This document shows positions 7,554 through 16,420 of a stretch of DNA of 64,000 nt, piece after piece. The notes under the pieces were generated by a model. That model searched no databases. It had not been told where the DNA came from and saw only the letters and a program-made list of their open reading frames with translations. Origin of the DNA: Peribacillus sp. FSL E2-0218 (GTDB lineage Bacteria > Bacillota > Bacilli > Bacillales > DSM-1321); NCBI RefSeq assembly GCF_037992945.1, contig NZ_CP150304.1, forward strand, positions 2,979,501 through 3,043,500, given 5' to 3'. Each line of letters begins with the position of its first letter. Positions within the stretch are counted from its first letter, which is position 1. The position numbers and the translations under genes were made by a program.

Positions 7554-8903
7554 TTATCCCTGTATGTCCGCCAAAGCCTTTTCATGGAAGAATTGTGGTA
7601 AGTATTCCTCATGTGCTTTCAACAGTTTTTGCAAAACCTCTTCAGCCAGGTCATCACTGGGAATCAGCGGATTAATGGTCAATGCGAGCAACGCTTTGTC
7701 ATAGGAGCCTGTAACGGCTGCTTCCGCTCCTATTCTTTCGAATGATTTAATTTGCTGAATCAAGCCGAGTATTGGGACAGGCAGTTTTCCCATAGTCAGG
7801 GGGATTGGGCCATTTTTGGTGACGATACAGCTAACCTCGACAGCTGAATCGAAATCAACTTCGGCGAGCGCCCCTTTGTTTTGGACATTCAAAACTTGAA
7901 TGTCCTTTTTATCATTATAAATGGACGAAATGACATTACACGCAGCATCGCTATAGTAAGCCCCGCCACGTTGCTCCAACTGCGGAGGCTTGACGGCAAG
8001 GGTTTCATCCTTGTATAGATCAAACAGTCCCTCTTCCAATGTTTTCACAATTTCAGCCCGGGTTTGCCCTGATTTGAACGCTGCCAACTCTTCTTCTAAA
8101 ATCGTTTTTGTTTTGTAATAATAGCGATGGTATGGGCAAGGAACTACGCCTAATGATTTCAAGAACCTCCTGTTCCAAGGAAGCGGGGCAATATTCTTCA
8201 TCGTCAGCTGAATTTCCGGATTAGCGAGCATTTCGAGCACCTCATCGGTCACTTCCCGATCATCAATGTATACATGAATCCCAAATACCATATGGTTCAG
8301 TCCCGCGAAGTCTATATGTACGCTCTCCCTATCAACACCCATCATTTTTGAAATCGACATATGCATATTAAATGGCACATTGCATACCCCGATGACTTTT
8401 TTATGGCTGCTGTAGCGGAGAAGTGCTTCCGTCACCATTCCGGCAGGGTTCGTGAAGTTAATTAGCCATGCATCCGGACACAGCTCCTGCATTTCTTCGG
8501 CGATTTCAAGGAGAACGGGTATCGTTCGCAAACCCTTAAACAAACCGCCAGCTCCATTCGTTTCCTGCCCTATCAATCCCAGTTCCAATGGGATGCGCTC
8601 ATCTTTGACTCGTGCATCCAATAAACCGACTCTCATCTGCGTAGTGACAAAATCCGCATTTTTCAATGCTTGACGCCTGTCCAATGTTAAATGGATCTCC
8701 ATGGGTACGCCCGCCTTTTTGACCATCCTCCTAGCCAACGTCCCAACGATCTCCAGCTTTTCCTTTCCAGCTTCGATGTCCACTAACCAAAGTTCTTTAA
8801 TCGGCAGCTCATCAAAACGTTTAATGAAACCTTCTATTAATTCAGGTGTATAACTGGATCCGCCTCCAATCGTGGCTACCTTCAACCCTTTTGACACTTT
8901 CAT
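7554..8903 (-). CDS. GH4 family 6-phospho-glycosidase (CelF/LicH-like)
   Basis: A 449-residue NAD+- and Mn2+-dependent glycosidase of family GH4. The N-terminal Rossmann motif VATIGGGSSYTPELI, then GQETNGAGG, NFTNPAGMV, CNVPFNM and GLNHMVFG, are the cofactor and metal-site signatures of the 6-phospho-beta-glucosidase branch. GH4 enzymes act on phosphorylated disaccharides by an oxidation-elimination mechanism. With the Lac-type PTS it could hydrolyse an imported phospho-disaccharide. In this amino-sugar context the substrate may be a phospho-chitobiose or muropeptide sugar rather than cellobiose-P. Substrate is inference. Confidence 0.88.
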   Translation of the reverse strand: MKVSKGLKVATIGGGSSYTPELIEGFIKRFDELPIKELWLVDIEAGKEKLEIVGTLARRMVKKAGVPMEIHLTLDRRQALKNADFVTTQMRVGLLDARVKDERIPLELGLIGQETNGAGGLFKGLRTIPVLLEIAEEMQELCPDAWLINFTNPAGMVTEALLRYSSHKKVIGVCNVPFNMHMSISKMMGVDRESVHIDFAGLNHMVFGIHVYIDDREVTDEVLEMLANPEIQLTMKNIAPLPWNRRFLKSLGVVPCPYHRYYYKTKTILEEELAAFKSGQTRAEIVKTLEEGLFDLYKDETLAVKPPQLEQRGGAYYSDAACNVISSIYNDKKDIQVLNVQNKGALAEVDFDSAVEVSCIVTKNGPIPLTMGKLPVPILGLIQQIKSFERIGAEAAVTGSYDKALLALTINPLIPSDDLAEEVLQKLLKAHEEYLPQFFHEKALADIQG

Positions 8904-8926
8904 TTACCCCTCACCACTTTCTACTT

Positions 8927-9211
8927 TTATGCATAGATGATTGCATGACATACAACGGCGCTGACTGCCAATAAAGACAAAAATAAGAGTGACGCCTGTT
9001 TCTTGTTTTTAAACTTACCTTCAACCAAACATATGACAATCGTCAATCCTGCACTGATCGCACATGTATTTCCTAAGTACAGTGATAATTGCTTATCCAT
9101 TCCGAGGGCATCCATCAATGCGTTAAAGATAAAATTAAAAACAAGAATGAAACTGAAAAAGATAAATGCACTTTTGTAACTGAAAAAGTGAATTTTTGTT
9201 GTCGTATTCAT
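8927..9211 (-). CDS. Small membrane protein of unknown function in the PTS operon
   Basis: A 94-residue hydrophobic protein with about three membrane segments (roughly residues 12-32, 43-62 and 72-92) joined by a basic loop EGKFKNKKQ. I do not recognise a family. It lies between the PTS IIC and GH4 genes in the same direction, with a strong hairpin just upstream (9238-9276). It could assist the IIC permease or be an independent small membrane protein. No function is proposed. Confidence 0.6.
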   Translation of the reverse strand: MNTTTKIHFFSYKSAFIFFSFILVFNFIFNALMDALGMDKQLSLYLGNTCAISAGLTIVICLVEGKFKNKKQASLLFLSLLAVSAVVCHAIIYA

Positions 9212-9237
9212 CGTACTCCACCTTCTCCATCCTAATT

Positions 9238-9276
9238 AAAGGGAGTTTGGAGCATTCCGTTCCAAACTCCCTTTTT
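9238..9276. terminator. Strong hairpin between PTS IIC and small membrane protein genes
   Basis: Arms AAAGGGAGTTTGGA and TCCAAACTCCCTTT, 14 bp each, around a 9-nt loop. The T-run is best on the plus strand (TTTTTT) and weak on the minus strand (TTTAATT). As the genes read minus, it may act as a partial terminator or an mRNA-stabilising stem after the IIC gene. Confidence 0.6.
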
Positions 9277-9285
9277 TGCTCTCAC

Positions 9286-10575
9286 TTATAAAGCGATATT
9301 TTTGCTATCTGTTGTTTCTACCGTATTTTCTTGAGCCAAGAGTTTTTTATCGTACATTTTAAAGAATGGCAGATAAACAATTACAGAGATTGATAGATTG
9401 ACCAGGACAAGAATGATCGCTCTCCAATCACCGCCTGTTGAAAGATAGGCGCCTATCGGAGCAGGCAATGTCCAAGGCACCATTACATATGTAGGGTTGA
9501 CCAGCCCTATGGACGTTGCTATATAGGCAAGTGTCGCACCAATCAATGGAGTTATGATGAATGGGATGATCAAGATCGGATTTAGTACAATCGGCATCCC
9601 AAATATGACTGGTTCATTGATGTTAAAGATGCTTGGAACGATCGTTGCTTTCCCCATCGCTTTGCTATAGGTCGATTTTGCCGTTAACAGCATTGCAATG
9701 ACCAGGCCGAGTGTTGCACCAGAGCCACCAATCCAAATAAACCATTGGAAGAATGTTTCAGGCGCTACATGCGGTATTGTCGATCCCGCTGCAACCGCTG
9801 CCGAGTTATTCGCTAAATACACTTCCCAAACCGGGCGAGCAACGGCGCCCACAACAGACACGCCATGAATGCCAAACGACCAGAAGAAAGTAATCAAAAA
9901 CACTGGAATCAATACACCTGGTAAAGTGTCACCTGCACTGATTAGCGGTGCAACCGCTTTATCGACAAGGGAATGTAAATCGACTGCAAACACGACGGTA
10001 ATGAACGTCATCACTAGCAGTACGATCGAAACCGGTATTAACGCTTCAAAGGAACGGGCCACGGATGTTGGAACCGAATCCGGCATTTTAATGGTGATGT
10101 TTTTCGTCTTGCATAGCCGTAAAACTTCAACTGCGAAAATGGATACAAGCATTCCCACAAATAGACCATGGCCACCGAGATTTGTCATGGGCAGCACAAA
10201 CCCCACGTCATCCATCGTTTTTACACCGATTGTGAACAAGAAGGCAGCCAATGAGAGCAGGCCTCCTGATAGCGGATCAAGTTTATAGCTTTGGGATAAA
10301 CTGTAGCCTATACCAAATGTAATATAAAGCGTCATGATGAACATCGTTAACCGATATGGAATTAAAATTTCTGCTATGTGCTTTGCAGACCATTCACCTA
10401 TTGCCGAGTCTGCTGCGACAGGCGGGAAAGCGATGATTAAAAACAAACTCCCAAAGATGATGAATGGCAATGCAGAAACCACTCCATCCCGAATTGCCCG
10501 TAAATGTTTTTGCTCAGACAGTTTAGCCATCGGTGTTGAAAGATTATTTTCTAAAAACGCTACAAACTTGTCCAT
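9286..10575 (-). CDS. PTS lactose/cellobiose-family IIC permease
   Basis: A 429-residue membrane component with about ten hydrophobic segments, starting MDKFVAFLENNLSTPMAKLSEQ as in CelB/LicC. The late segments carry the NINEPVIFGMPIVLNP motif, which is the sugar-site signature of Lac/Chb IIC proteins. It would import a disaccharide with phosphorylation by the IIB at 10627. An AAAAGGGG ribosome site precedes the ATG. The conserved motif does not identify the substrate; the neighbourhood points to an amino-sugar disaccharide. Confidence 0.9.
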   Translation of the reverse strand: MDKFVAFLENNLSTPMAKLSEQKHLRAIRDGVVSALPFIIFGSLFLIIAFPPVAADSAIGEWSAKHIAEILIPYRLTMFIMTLYITFGIGYSLSQSYKLDPLSGGLLSLAAFLFTIGVKTMDDVGFVLPMTNLGGHGLFVGMLVSIFAVEVLRLCKTKNITIKMPDSVPTSVARSFEALIPVSIVLLVMTFITVVFAVDLHSLVDKAVAPLISAGDTLPGVLIPVFLITFFWSFGIHGVSVVGAVARPVWEVYLANNSAAVAAGSTIPHVAPETFFQWFIWIGGSGATLGLVIAMLLTAKSTYSKAMGKATIVPSIFNINEPVIFGMPIVLNPILIIPFIITPLIGATLAYIATSIGLVNPTYVMVPWTLPAPIGAYLSTGGDWRAIILVLVNLSISVIVYLPFFKMYDKKLLAQENTVETTDSKNIAL

Positions 10576-10626
10576 GGTTGTTTTCCCCTTTTACTTATGA
10601 TAGATAAGAAGCTTTTTGGTGATTCA

Positions 10627-10932
10627 TTATTTTACTAGTTCTGTTACTAGCTTTAAAAGCTTAGGACCGCCAAGCGGGCTGTAAGCTTGGGCAGGTATCG
10701 CTTCACATGGCACTCCCGCATCATCGGCGGATGCCTTGAAGCCGTCAAAACGATGCTTGACCTGAGGTGCCACCATGGCAACATCCCAGCCGTTCCGGAC
10801 CTCTGAATCGAATTCTTGAGAGCCCACTGCTAACACTTCAATGTTCATACCTTGTTTTTCGCCTTCCTTTTTTAAAGCGCTTACAACGATTGCGCTTGAC
10901 ATTCCACCTGAACATACGAATAATACCTTCAT
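10627..10932 (-). CDS. PTS cellobiose-family IIB component
   Basis: A 101-residue IIB with the phosphorylated cysteine at residue 7 in MKVLFVCSGGMSSA, the signature of the Lac/Chb IIB family. It receives phosphate from the IIA encoded at 7154 and donates it to the sugar bound by IIC. It has a GGGAGG ribosome site and lies 33 nt after murQ, so it is co-transcribed with it. Confidence 0.9.
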   Translation of the reverse strand: MKVLFVCSGGMSSAIVVSALKKEGEKQGMNIEVLAVGSQEFDSEVRNGWDVAMVAPQVKHRFDGFKASADDAGVPCEAIPAQAYSPLGGPKLLKLVTELVK

Positions 10933-10965
10933 TATTAATTCCTCCCATTTTTTTTTATAAAAAGC

Positions 10966-11850
10966 TTAAATCGTTTTTCTTATGAAACCTTTTCCGATTT
11001 CCAAACGGTTTGTCGCTTCTTCATATGAAACATTCGTTAAAATCATCACGATGGCAATTTTAGGCTGTGAATGTGCCTTTGCTAAATATTCATCTGCCAC
11101 ATCATAACTGCAGTCGGTGGCATCCATGATGATCCGTTTTGCCCGTTCGACCAGCTTTTCGTTAGTCAACTGTAAATCCACCATTAAATTCCCATAGACT
11201 TTCCCGATGCCCACCATTGAAGCTGTGGAAAGCATGTTGCACACTAGTTTCTGGGATGTGCCCGCTTTCAATCGTGTAGAACCAGTCAGAACTTCAGGCC
11301 CGTTCACGACTTCGATGGCAACTTTGGCGATTTTCCCTATCTCTGAACCTTTATTACAGCTTATCGATACCGTGCCTGCGCCAACTTGATTGGCATATTC
11401 AAGGCCGGCAATGACATATGGCGTTCGCCCGCTTGCGGCAATGCCGACAACAACGTCTTTGCTTGTTAAATCGATTTTCTTTAAATCCTCGGGTCCCAAA
11501 TCAAAGCTGTCTTCAGCACCTTCAACCGCTTTGATGAAAGCCTTTTCTCCTCCTGCTATAAGACCCACCACTTCCCCGGGGTCAGTGTTGAAGGTAGGGG
11601 GACATTCCACGGCGTCCAATAAACCGATGCGTCCACTCGTTCCGGCACCCATATAGATCAATCTGCCCTTCGCATTCATTGCTGCAACGATCATATCCAC
11701 GGCTTTTGAAATTTGCGGCAATTCCTTCTTAACGCATTGTGCAACTTTCATGTCTTCCTCGTTCATCACTTCTAAAAATTCAATCGTTTTCATTTCATCC
11801 AAACTCATGGTCTTTTCGTTACGACGTTCTGTCGTTAAATGCTCTAGCAT
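10966..11850 (-). CDS. murQ: N-acetylmuramic acid 6-phosphate etherase
   Basis: A 294-residue SIS-domain lyase that cleaves the D-lactyl ether of MurNAc-6-P to give GlcNAc-6-P and lactate. Characteristic segments are LEHLTTERRN at the start, GAGTSGRIGLLDAVECPPTF (substrate site), GVAASGRTPYV-like GIAASGRTPYVIAG and SCNKGSEIGKIA. Start is set at ATG 11850, 9 nt from AAAGG; the ATG at 11859 lies directly on the ribosome site. It is first in the minus-strand island. Its promoter carries two A/T palindromes that may bind the RpiR regulator. This enzyme anchors the pathway as MurNAc recycling. Confidence 0.93.
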   Translation of the reverse strand: MLEHLTTERRNEKTMSLDEMKTIEFLEVMNEEDMKVAQCVKKELPQISKAVDMIVAAMNAKGRLIYMGAGTSGRIGLLDAVECPPTFNTDPGEVVGLIAGGEKAFIKAVEGAEDSFDLGPEDLKKIDLTSKDVVVGIAASGRTPYVIAGLEYANQVGAGTVSISCNKGSEIGKIAKVAIEVVNGPEVLTGSTRLKAGTSQKLVCNMLSTASMVGIGKVYGNLMVDLQLTNEKLVERAKRIIMDATDCSYDVADEYLAKAHSQPKIAIVMILTNVSYEEATNRLEIGKGFIRKTI

Positions 11851-11900
11851 GCCTATCATCCTTTTTATTTCTGTAGTGATGCTGTTGAATCTCTAAAAAG

Positions 11901-11929
11901 AATATAACATTACTAAAAATTAATTTCAA
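11901..11929 (-). promoter_or_regulatory. SigA promoter of the murQ operon
   Basis: On the minus strand: -35 TTGAAA (11924-11929), 17-bp spacer, -10 TATATT (11901-11906) with an extended TG. A palindromic motif overlaps the -35 and spacer. Confidence 0.65.
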
Positions 11930-11960
11930 TATCGTATATACATTTTTGAAAATTAATTTT
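11916..11960. promoter_or_regulatory. Twin A/T palindromes at the murQ promoter (RpiR operator candidates)
   Basis: Two copies of AAAATTAATTTY lie at 11916-11927 and 11949-11960, 33 bp apart centre to centre, which is about three helical turns. The first overlaps the -35 region. Their spacing suits a dimer-of-dimers such as an RpiR protein. Binding is inferred. Confidence 0.5.
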
Positions 11961-12061
11961 AAAATAAGCATAATACCTCTATATTTTTATGAATTTCTGC
12001 ATACTTTTAATATTTTCAGGCATTCCCTTTCATTTTTTAAGTGAATAGGTATATTCATTAT

Positions 12062-12090
12062 TTGTTAACGCTTACAAATAATCATATAAA
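12062..12090 (+). promoter_or_regulatory. GHL10 promoter with overlapping perfect cre site
   Basis: -35 TTGTTA (12062-12067), 17-bp spacer, -10 TATAAA (12085-12090). TGTTAACGCTTACA at 12063-12076 matches every position of the CcpA cre consensus TGWNANCGNTNWCA and covers the -35, so glucose repression of the hydrolase gene is expected. Confidence 0.75.
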
Positions 12091-12121
12091 AATTACTAGC
12101 TGAAAAGAGGTTGTACGATTG

Positions 12122-13732
12122 ATGAATGGAAGAATGACAAAAAGAAAACTAGGTTCATTGGCACTGACTGCTTTAGTGGGGGGATCGCTTCTCCTTCCCG
12201 CTGACTTGATGGCAGGTGCAGATGCTCACTCGCCATCTCCCAAAACGGCCCATGTTAAGCAGGAACTGCGTGCGACCTGGATTGCAAGCGTGCTAAACAT
12301 CGACTGGCCATCGAAGCCCGGATTGACAGTTACGGCTCAGAAAGAAGAATTCATCAAGTATTTGGATGAGCAAAAAGCGATGGGGATGAATGCTGTCGTC
12401 ATGCAGATCAAACCGACAGCCGATGCTTTTTATCCTTCCCGCTATGGACTTTGGTCACAATATTTAACAGGTGTTCAAGGAAAGGATCCAGGGTACGATC
12501 CCCTTGCATTCATGATTGAGGAAGCCCACAAACGGAATATGGAATTTCACGCTTGGTTCAATCCTTATCGAATCACCATGCCTTTAGGAAAAACGGCAGA
12601 ACTCTCTGACCTTGATAAACTACCGGAATCCCATCCTGCCAGAAAGCATTCAAATTGGGTCATCCCCTACGGACAGCAATTGTACTTTGATCCAGGCATC
12701 CCTGAAGTACAGCAGTTCGTGATTGACGGTATTATGGAAGTTGTTAAGAAGTATGATATCGACGCGGTTCACATGGATGATTATTTCTACCCTTATAAGA
12801 TTGCCGGCATACCTTTTCCAGATGATGACTCCTATCAAAGGTATGGCGCAGCTGAATTTTCGAATGTAGAAGATTGGCGCAGGGACAATGTTAACAATCT
12901 AGTTAAACATATCAATGAACAAATCAAGGCGGAAAAATCTTATGTGAAGTTTGGTATCAGTCCATTTGGCGTCTGGCGTAACAAAGCGGTTGATCCAACA
13001 GGCTCGGACACCGCTGCCGGACAAACCAATTATGATGATTTATATGCGGATACACGAACATGGATCAATAATGGCTACATCGATTACATTGCGCCTCAAT
13101 TATATTGGAACATAGGATTGCCCGTAGCCGACTATGCGAAGCTTCTTGATTGGTGGACAAAAGAAGTCAAAGGTAAAAATGTCCAGCTCTATATTGGACA
13201 GGCAGATTACAAAATCAATACGGAGTCCAACGGCGTGCAAAACTGGTTTGATCCGGAAGAACTGCCAAACCAGATAAAATTAAATCGATCTTTTAAAGAG
13301 TTCGATGGCAGCATGCATTTCAGTGCAAAAGATTTACGGAATAACCCCCTCGGGATAGCAGACCGTTTACGTGAAGACATTTACCGCCATCCTGCCTTGG
13401 TTCCATCGATGCCTTGGATAGATAATGAAGCGCCAAAAGCTCCTCAGGTTGGCAAGGCAAAGCAGAAGGGGGCCGAAATCCAATTCAAGATTCGCGACCA
13501 CAAGCATTCAGATGCATCTTATTATGCCATTTATCGTTTTGATGGGAAGCATGAAGGAAATCTTGAGGATTCAACGAACTTACTGGCTACAGTCCACAAA
13601 GAAAAGGATGATCAATCGTTCCACGACCGTACCGTCGAAAAAGGAAATACTTACACTTATGTAGTGACTGCCTTGGACCGTACCCACAATGAAAGCAAAC
13701 AAACCAAGCAGATTAAAATAAAGGTAAGATAA
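12122..13732 (+). CDS. Secreted GHL10-family glycoside hydrolase-like protein (YngK-like)
   Basis: A 536-residue exported protein. The first 35 residues form a signal peptide (basic MTKRK, then a hydrophobic stretch, cleaved about DAHS). Residues 45-370 are the GHL10 (formerly DUF187) TIM barrel: [35 protein letters not shown] and the [12 protein letters not shown] segment. Residues 440-536 form a fibronectin-III-like domain. Relatives such as B. subtilis YngK are thought to act on cell-wall glycans, although activity is not well established. Start is ATG 12122, following AAGAGG; TTG 12119 is in frame. It lies 44 bp before anmK and is probably co-transcribed. Confidence 0.82.
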   Translation: MNGRMTKRKLGSLALTALVGGSLLLPADLMAGADAHSPSPKTAHVKQELRATWIASVLNIDWPSKPGLTVTAQKEEFIKYLDEQKAMGMNAVVMQIKPTADAFYPSRYGLWSQYLTGVQGKDPGYDPLAFMIEEAHKRNMEFHAWFNPYRITMPLGKTAELSDLDKLPESHPARKHSNWVIPYGQQLYFDPGIPEVQQFVIDGIMEVVKKYDIDAVHMDDYFYPYKIAGIPFPDDDSYQRYGAAEFSNVEDWRRDNVNNLVKHINEQIKAEKSYVKFGISPFGVWRNKAVDPTGSDTAAGQTNYDDLYADTRTWINNGYIDYIAPQLYWNIGLPVADYAKLLDWWTKEVKGKNVQLYIGQADYKINTESNGVQNWFDPEELPNQIKLNRSFKEFDGSMHFSAKDLRNNPLGIADRLREDIYRHPALVPSMPWIDNEAPKAPQVGKAKQKGAEIQFKIRDHKHSDASYYAIYRFDGKHEGNLEDSTNLLATVHKEKDDQSFHDRTVEKGNTYTYVVTALDRTHNESKQTKQIKIKVR

Positions 13733-13776
13733 CATTCCTTGTTATGATAAAACTAGCAAAGATGGGTGGCATGAAA

Positions 13777-14931
13777 ATGTACATAGTAGGATTAATGTCC
13801 GGAACCTCATTGGATGGCATCGATGCGGCACTTGTTCGTGTGAATGATAGCGGCCTGAAGACGGAAATTGAAATGATCGAATTCATCACCTACCCCTTTC
13901 CGAAAGCCGTGGAAGAAGAAATCGTTCAGTCTTTATCCGTTGATACATCCAATGTGCAATTGATTTGCAGTTTGAATTTCAAGTTAGGAAAATTATTTTC
14001 AGAGGCAACCAAGGAAGTTTGCAAGAAAGCCGGACTTCCCCCGGAGCACCTGGATCTAATAGGAAGCCATGGACAAACGATCTATCATCAGCCTTTGCAG
14101 GAAAAGAACCTGGTTCCGTCAACCCTTCAAATTGGGGAACCAGCCGTGATAGCTTACGATACGAATACACCAGTCATATCCAATTTCCGCACCATGGACA
14201 TGGCCGCTGGCGGTCAGGGTGCCCCGCTCGTACCTTATACCGAATATGTTCTTTACAGAAGTGAAACGAAGGGGAGATTGCTTCAAAATATCGGGGGAAT
14301 CGGAAATGTGACGGTGCTGCCCAAGCAAGCCACCCTCGAAGACATGTATGCCTTCGATACCGGTCCAGGCAATATGATCATTGATGAGGTATGCCGCCAG
14401 TTATTTCATAGGAAATATGATGAAGGCGGGAAAATGGCGAAGCAGGGGCAAATGAATGAAGAGCTATTAGCTTATTGCCTTAGCCACCCCTATATTATGA
14501 GCCAGCCACCAAAGTCGACAGGCAGGGAGTTGTTCGGCAAACAATATGTTGAAACCCTATTAAGGAAATTCAACACGCTTCCGGGCGAAGACATCTTAGC
14601 GACGGTAACGATGTTTACCGCCAAGTCCATCGTCGACAACTATCGAGCATTCATCCTGCCGAAAACCGACATAGAAGAAGTGATCATCGGCGGGGGCGGC
14701 AGCTACAATAACACGTTAATTGAAATGATCCGCTCATTGCTTGGAGATTCCATAACCGTCCTCACGCAGGAAGAACTCGGATACTCATCTGAAGCAAAAG
14801 AAGCCGTAGCATTTGCTTTGCTTGCAAACGAGACGTTTCATGGCAAACCAAGTAATGTCCCCTGCGCTACAGGTGCAAAAAAGGATGTCATCCTGGGGAA
14901 CATCACCTTCCCCCCTTTAACAGGATATTGA
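13777..14931 (+). CDS. anmK: Anhydro-N-acetylmuramic acid kinase
   Basis: A 384-residue ASKHA-fold kinase that opens and phosphorylates 1,6-anhydroMurNAc to MurNAc-6-P, the substrate of MurQ. It begins [20 protein letters not shown], the family signature, and has [22 protein letters not shown] (catalytic Asp) and IGGGGSYNN. The ATG at 13777 lies 7 nt after GGTGG; upstream in-frame ATGs lack a spaced ribosome site. The neighbouring GHL10 protein and the divergent murQ operon place it in a wall-recycling locus with inputs of both anhydro- and ordinary MurNAc. Confidence 0.92.
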   Translation: MYIVGLMSGTSLDGIDAALVRVNDSGLKTEIEMIEFITYPFPKAVEEEIVQSLSVDTSNVQLICSLNFKLGKLFSEATKEVCKKAGLPPEHLDLIGSHGQTIYHQPLQEKNLVPSTLQIGEPAVIAYDTNTPVISNFRTMDMAAGGQGAPLVPYTEYVLYRSETKGRLLQNIGGIGNVTVLPKQATLEDMYAFDTGPGNMIIDEVCRQLFHRKYDEGGKMAKQGQMNEELLAYCLSHPYIMSQPPKSTGRELFGKQYVETLLRKFNTLPGEDILATVTMFTAKSIVDNYRAFILPKTDIEEVIIGGGGSYNNTLIEMIRSLLGDSITVLTQEELGYSSEAKEAVAFALLANETFHGKPSNVPCATGAKKDVILGNITFPPLTGY

Positions 14932-14948
14932 TTAAGAAGCTTACATTC

Positions 14949-14990
14949 TTAAAAATTCCCCTTGGAACTGAATCTTAGGGGAATTTTTAA
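14949..14990. terminator. Bidirectional terminator after anmK
   Basis: Arms TTAAAAATTCCCC and GGGGAATTTTTAA form a perfect 13-bp stem with a 16-nt loop, ending in a T-rich stretch on both strands. Confidence 0.75.
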
Positions 14991-15107
14991 TGCGAATCCG
15001 CTACTGTTGCATTTGAAATAGGCCAGGTGATAACCGCCTACACCATATCAGTCTCAGCTTTCCGGATGTCTGCAGCTTGTGTTCATTACCTGATGCTTGA
15101 AAACAAG

Positions 15108-15133
15108 AGGAGCCAACCCTCCAATTGGCTCCT
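15108..15133 (-). terminator. Hairpin downstream of the extradiol dioxygenase gene
   Basis: Arms AGGAGCCAA and TTGGCTCCT around an 8-nt loop; read minus it is followed by CTTGTTTTC. It lies 186 bp past the dioxygenase stop. The rest of 14991-15318 shows no gene. Confidence 0.5.
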
Positions 15134-15318
15134 ACATAACATACTTTAAATTGAACTTCAGGTATTCATGGATTTCTCCTCCTGCCCCTCCTAATCCATT
15201 AGATCACTGAGAAGAAGCATCTGGAAAATGAAAAGCCCAATTCATGATCAGAGGTAGAGAAAAAGACTGCCCCATTCTGTTGCCGCTTTAACGATCGATC
15301 ACCGCTCGCCCTATACTC

Positions 15319-16200
15319 TTAAACTTTTGCCAAATCCACTTCGAATTCAGTTCCCCATGAACTCAAACCTTCCCAAACTCTCGGCTTAAGCGGTAAATAT
15401 TTATGCCATGGACGCGGCTCAAACATACCAAGTTCAGGGATGAATACATCAAGATCCGTGTAAAGCTCGATGATATTCCCATCTGGATCATGGTGGTATG
15501 AAGCAATGTTATGGCCAGCCGTATGGCGCGAAGGTCCCCAAAGTATCGGGCGGCCATGTTTCGCCAATACATCTGAACTGTTGCATTGATGACTAGCATC
15601 TTTCAGCTGGAAGGCAATATGATGCATTCTGGTCTCGTTGGATGCAACAATATTCAATACATGATGATCCGAATTGCATGTTAAGAAGTTGCAAAAGTCT
15701 TCACCAATTTGATCTGTAAACCAGAAGCCTAATGATTCTTGGTAAAATTGAACCACTTCCTTGTGATTGTCCGCATAAAAAGCGATATGTCCAAGTTTCA
15801 GGGGAACGATACCCGAAGACCCATAGCCAACAGCTGAGTGTTCCATGTCCGTAAATAATTCAATGATATTTCCAGCAGGATCATTTAATTCAATGAGCGT
15901 GGCAATTCCAGGCTTTCCTTTTCTCAGTTTTGATGCGATGCCCTGTAATTGTAATTGTTCCTGTACTTCCTCCAAGCTCAGCTTGCCATCCAATTGATAT
16001 CCATAGCTGCGAATGGCCGTTTTTTCAGCTGGTGTGATGATAATATTATGATGATCGAGACCGTTACTTAAATATGTAATGCCTGCTGTCTTTTCCGTGA
16101 CCCGGTAACCCATTACATTTGTATAATAATTAATCATATCTTCTGGATTTTTCGTCATGAAATCTGCATATGCTAACCGAAAAACTTTTATTTTGGTCAT
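15319..16200 (-). CDS. VOC-family extradiol ring-cleavage dioxygenase
   Basis: A 293-residue two-module vicinal-oxygen-chelate protein of the type I extradiol dioxygenase (catechol 2,3-dioxygenase) kind. The second module carries the likely Fe(II) ligands: His in KLGHIAFYAD, His in RMHHIAFQL and Glu in NIIELYTD, with the HDPDGN turn. It would open a catechol-type ring made by the neighbouring hydroxylase. The start is the second of two tandem ATGs, after GGAGG. Substrate is inferred from the cluster. Confidence 0.85.
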   Translation of the reverse strand: MTKIKVFRLAYADFMTKNPEDMINYYTNVMGYRVTEKTAGITYLSNGLDHHNIIITPAEKTAIRSYGYQLDGKLSLEEVQEQLQLQGIASKLRKGKPGIATLIELNDPAGNIIELFTDMEHSAVGYGSSGIVPLKLGHIAFYADNHKEVVQFYQESLGFWFTDQIGEDFCNFLTCNSDHHVLNIVASNETRMHHIAFQLKDASHQCNSSDVLAKHGRPILWGPSRHTAGHNIASYHHDPDGNIIELYTDLDVFIPELGMFEPRPWHKYLPLKPRVWEGLSSWGTEFEVDLAKV

Positions 16201-16316
16201 CATTCATTCCTCCATTATCATTTGCTATATGAATAAACTTATAAGTCGCATTTCCAATATTCAGCTAATTCATTAATAATAGATCGATAGTTATGCTATA
16301 CTTAATTCACGGATAT

Positions 16317-16420
16317 GATTGGTCCTGCCTCCCACAGGCAATAACCAATCAACAAATCTTGACTAGATACATGCGGGGTGATGACACACCCTTTACTCTC
16401 TTATTGAGTGATGTATCTAG
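16317..16420. repeat. Two nested inverted repeats between dioxygenase and hydroxylase genes
   Basis: GATTGGT (16317-16323) pairs with ACCAATC (16344-16350), with inner GCCT/AGGC. CTAGATACAT (16362-16371) pairs with ATGTATCTAG (16411-16420), which reaches into the hydroxylase stop region. The GATACAT/ATGTATC half-site also occurs in the inverted repeat at 19169-19196. They could be regulator sites or a terminator stem; no T-run follows. Confidence 0.4.

Noticed and set aside
12650..12838. Antisense open frame inside the GHL10 gene
   Set aside because: It has no independent coding features; one of many shadow frames opposite real genes.
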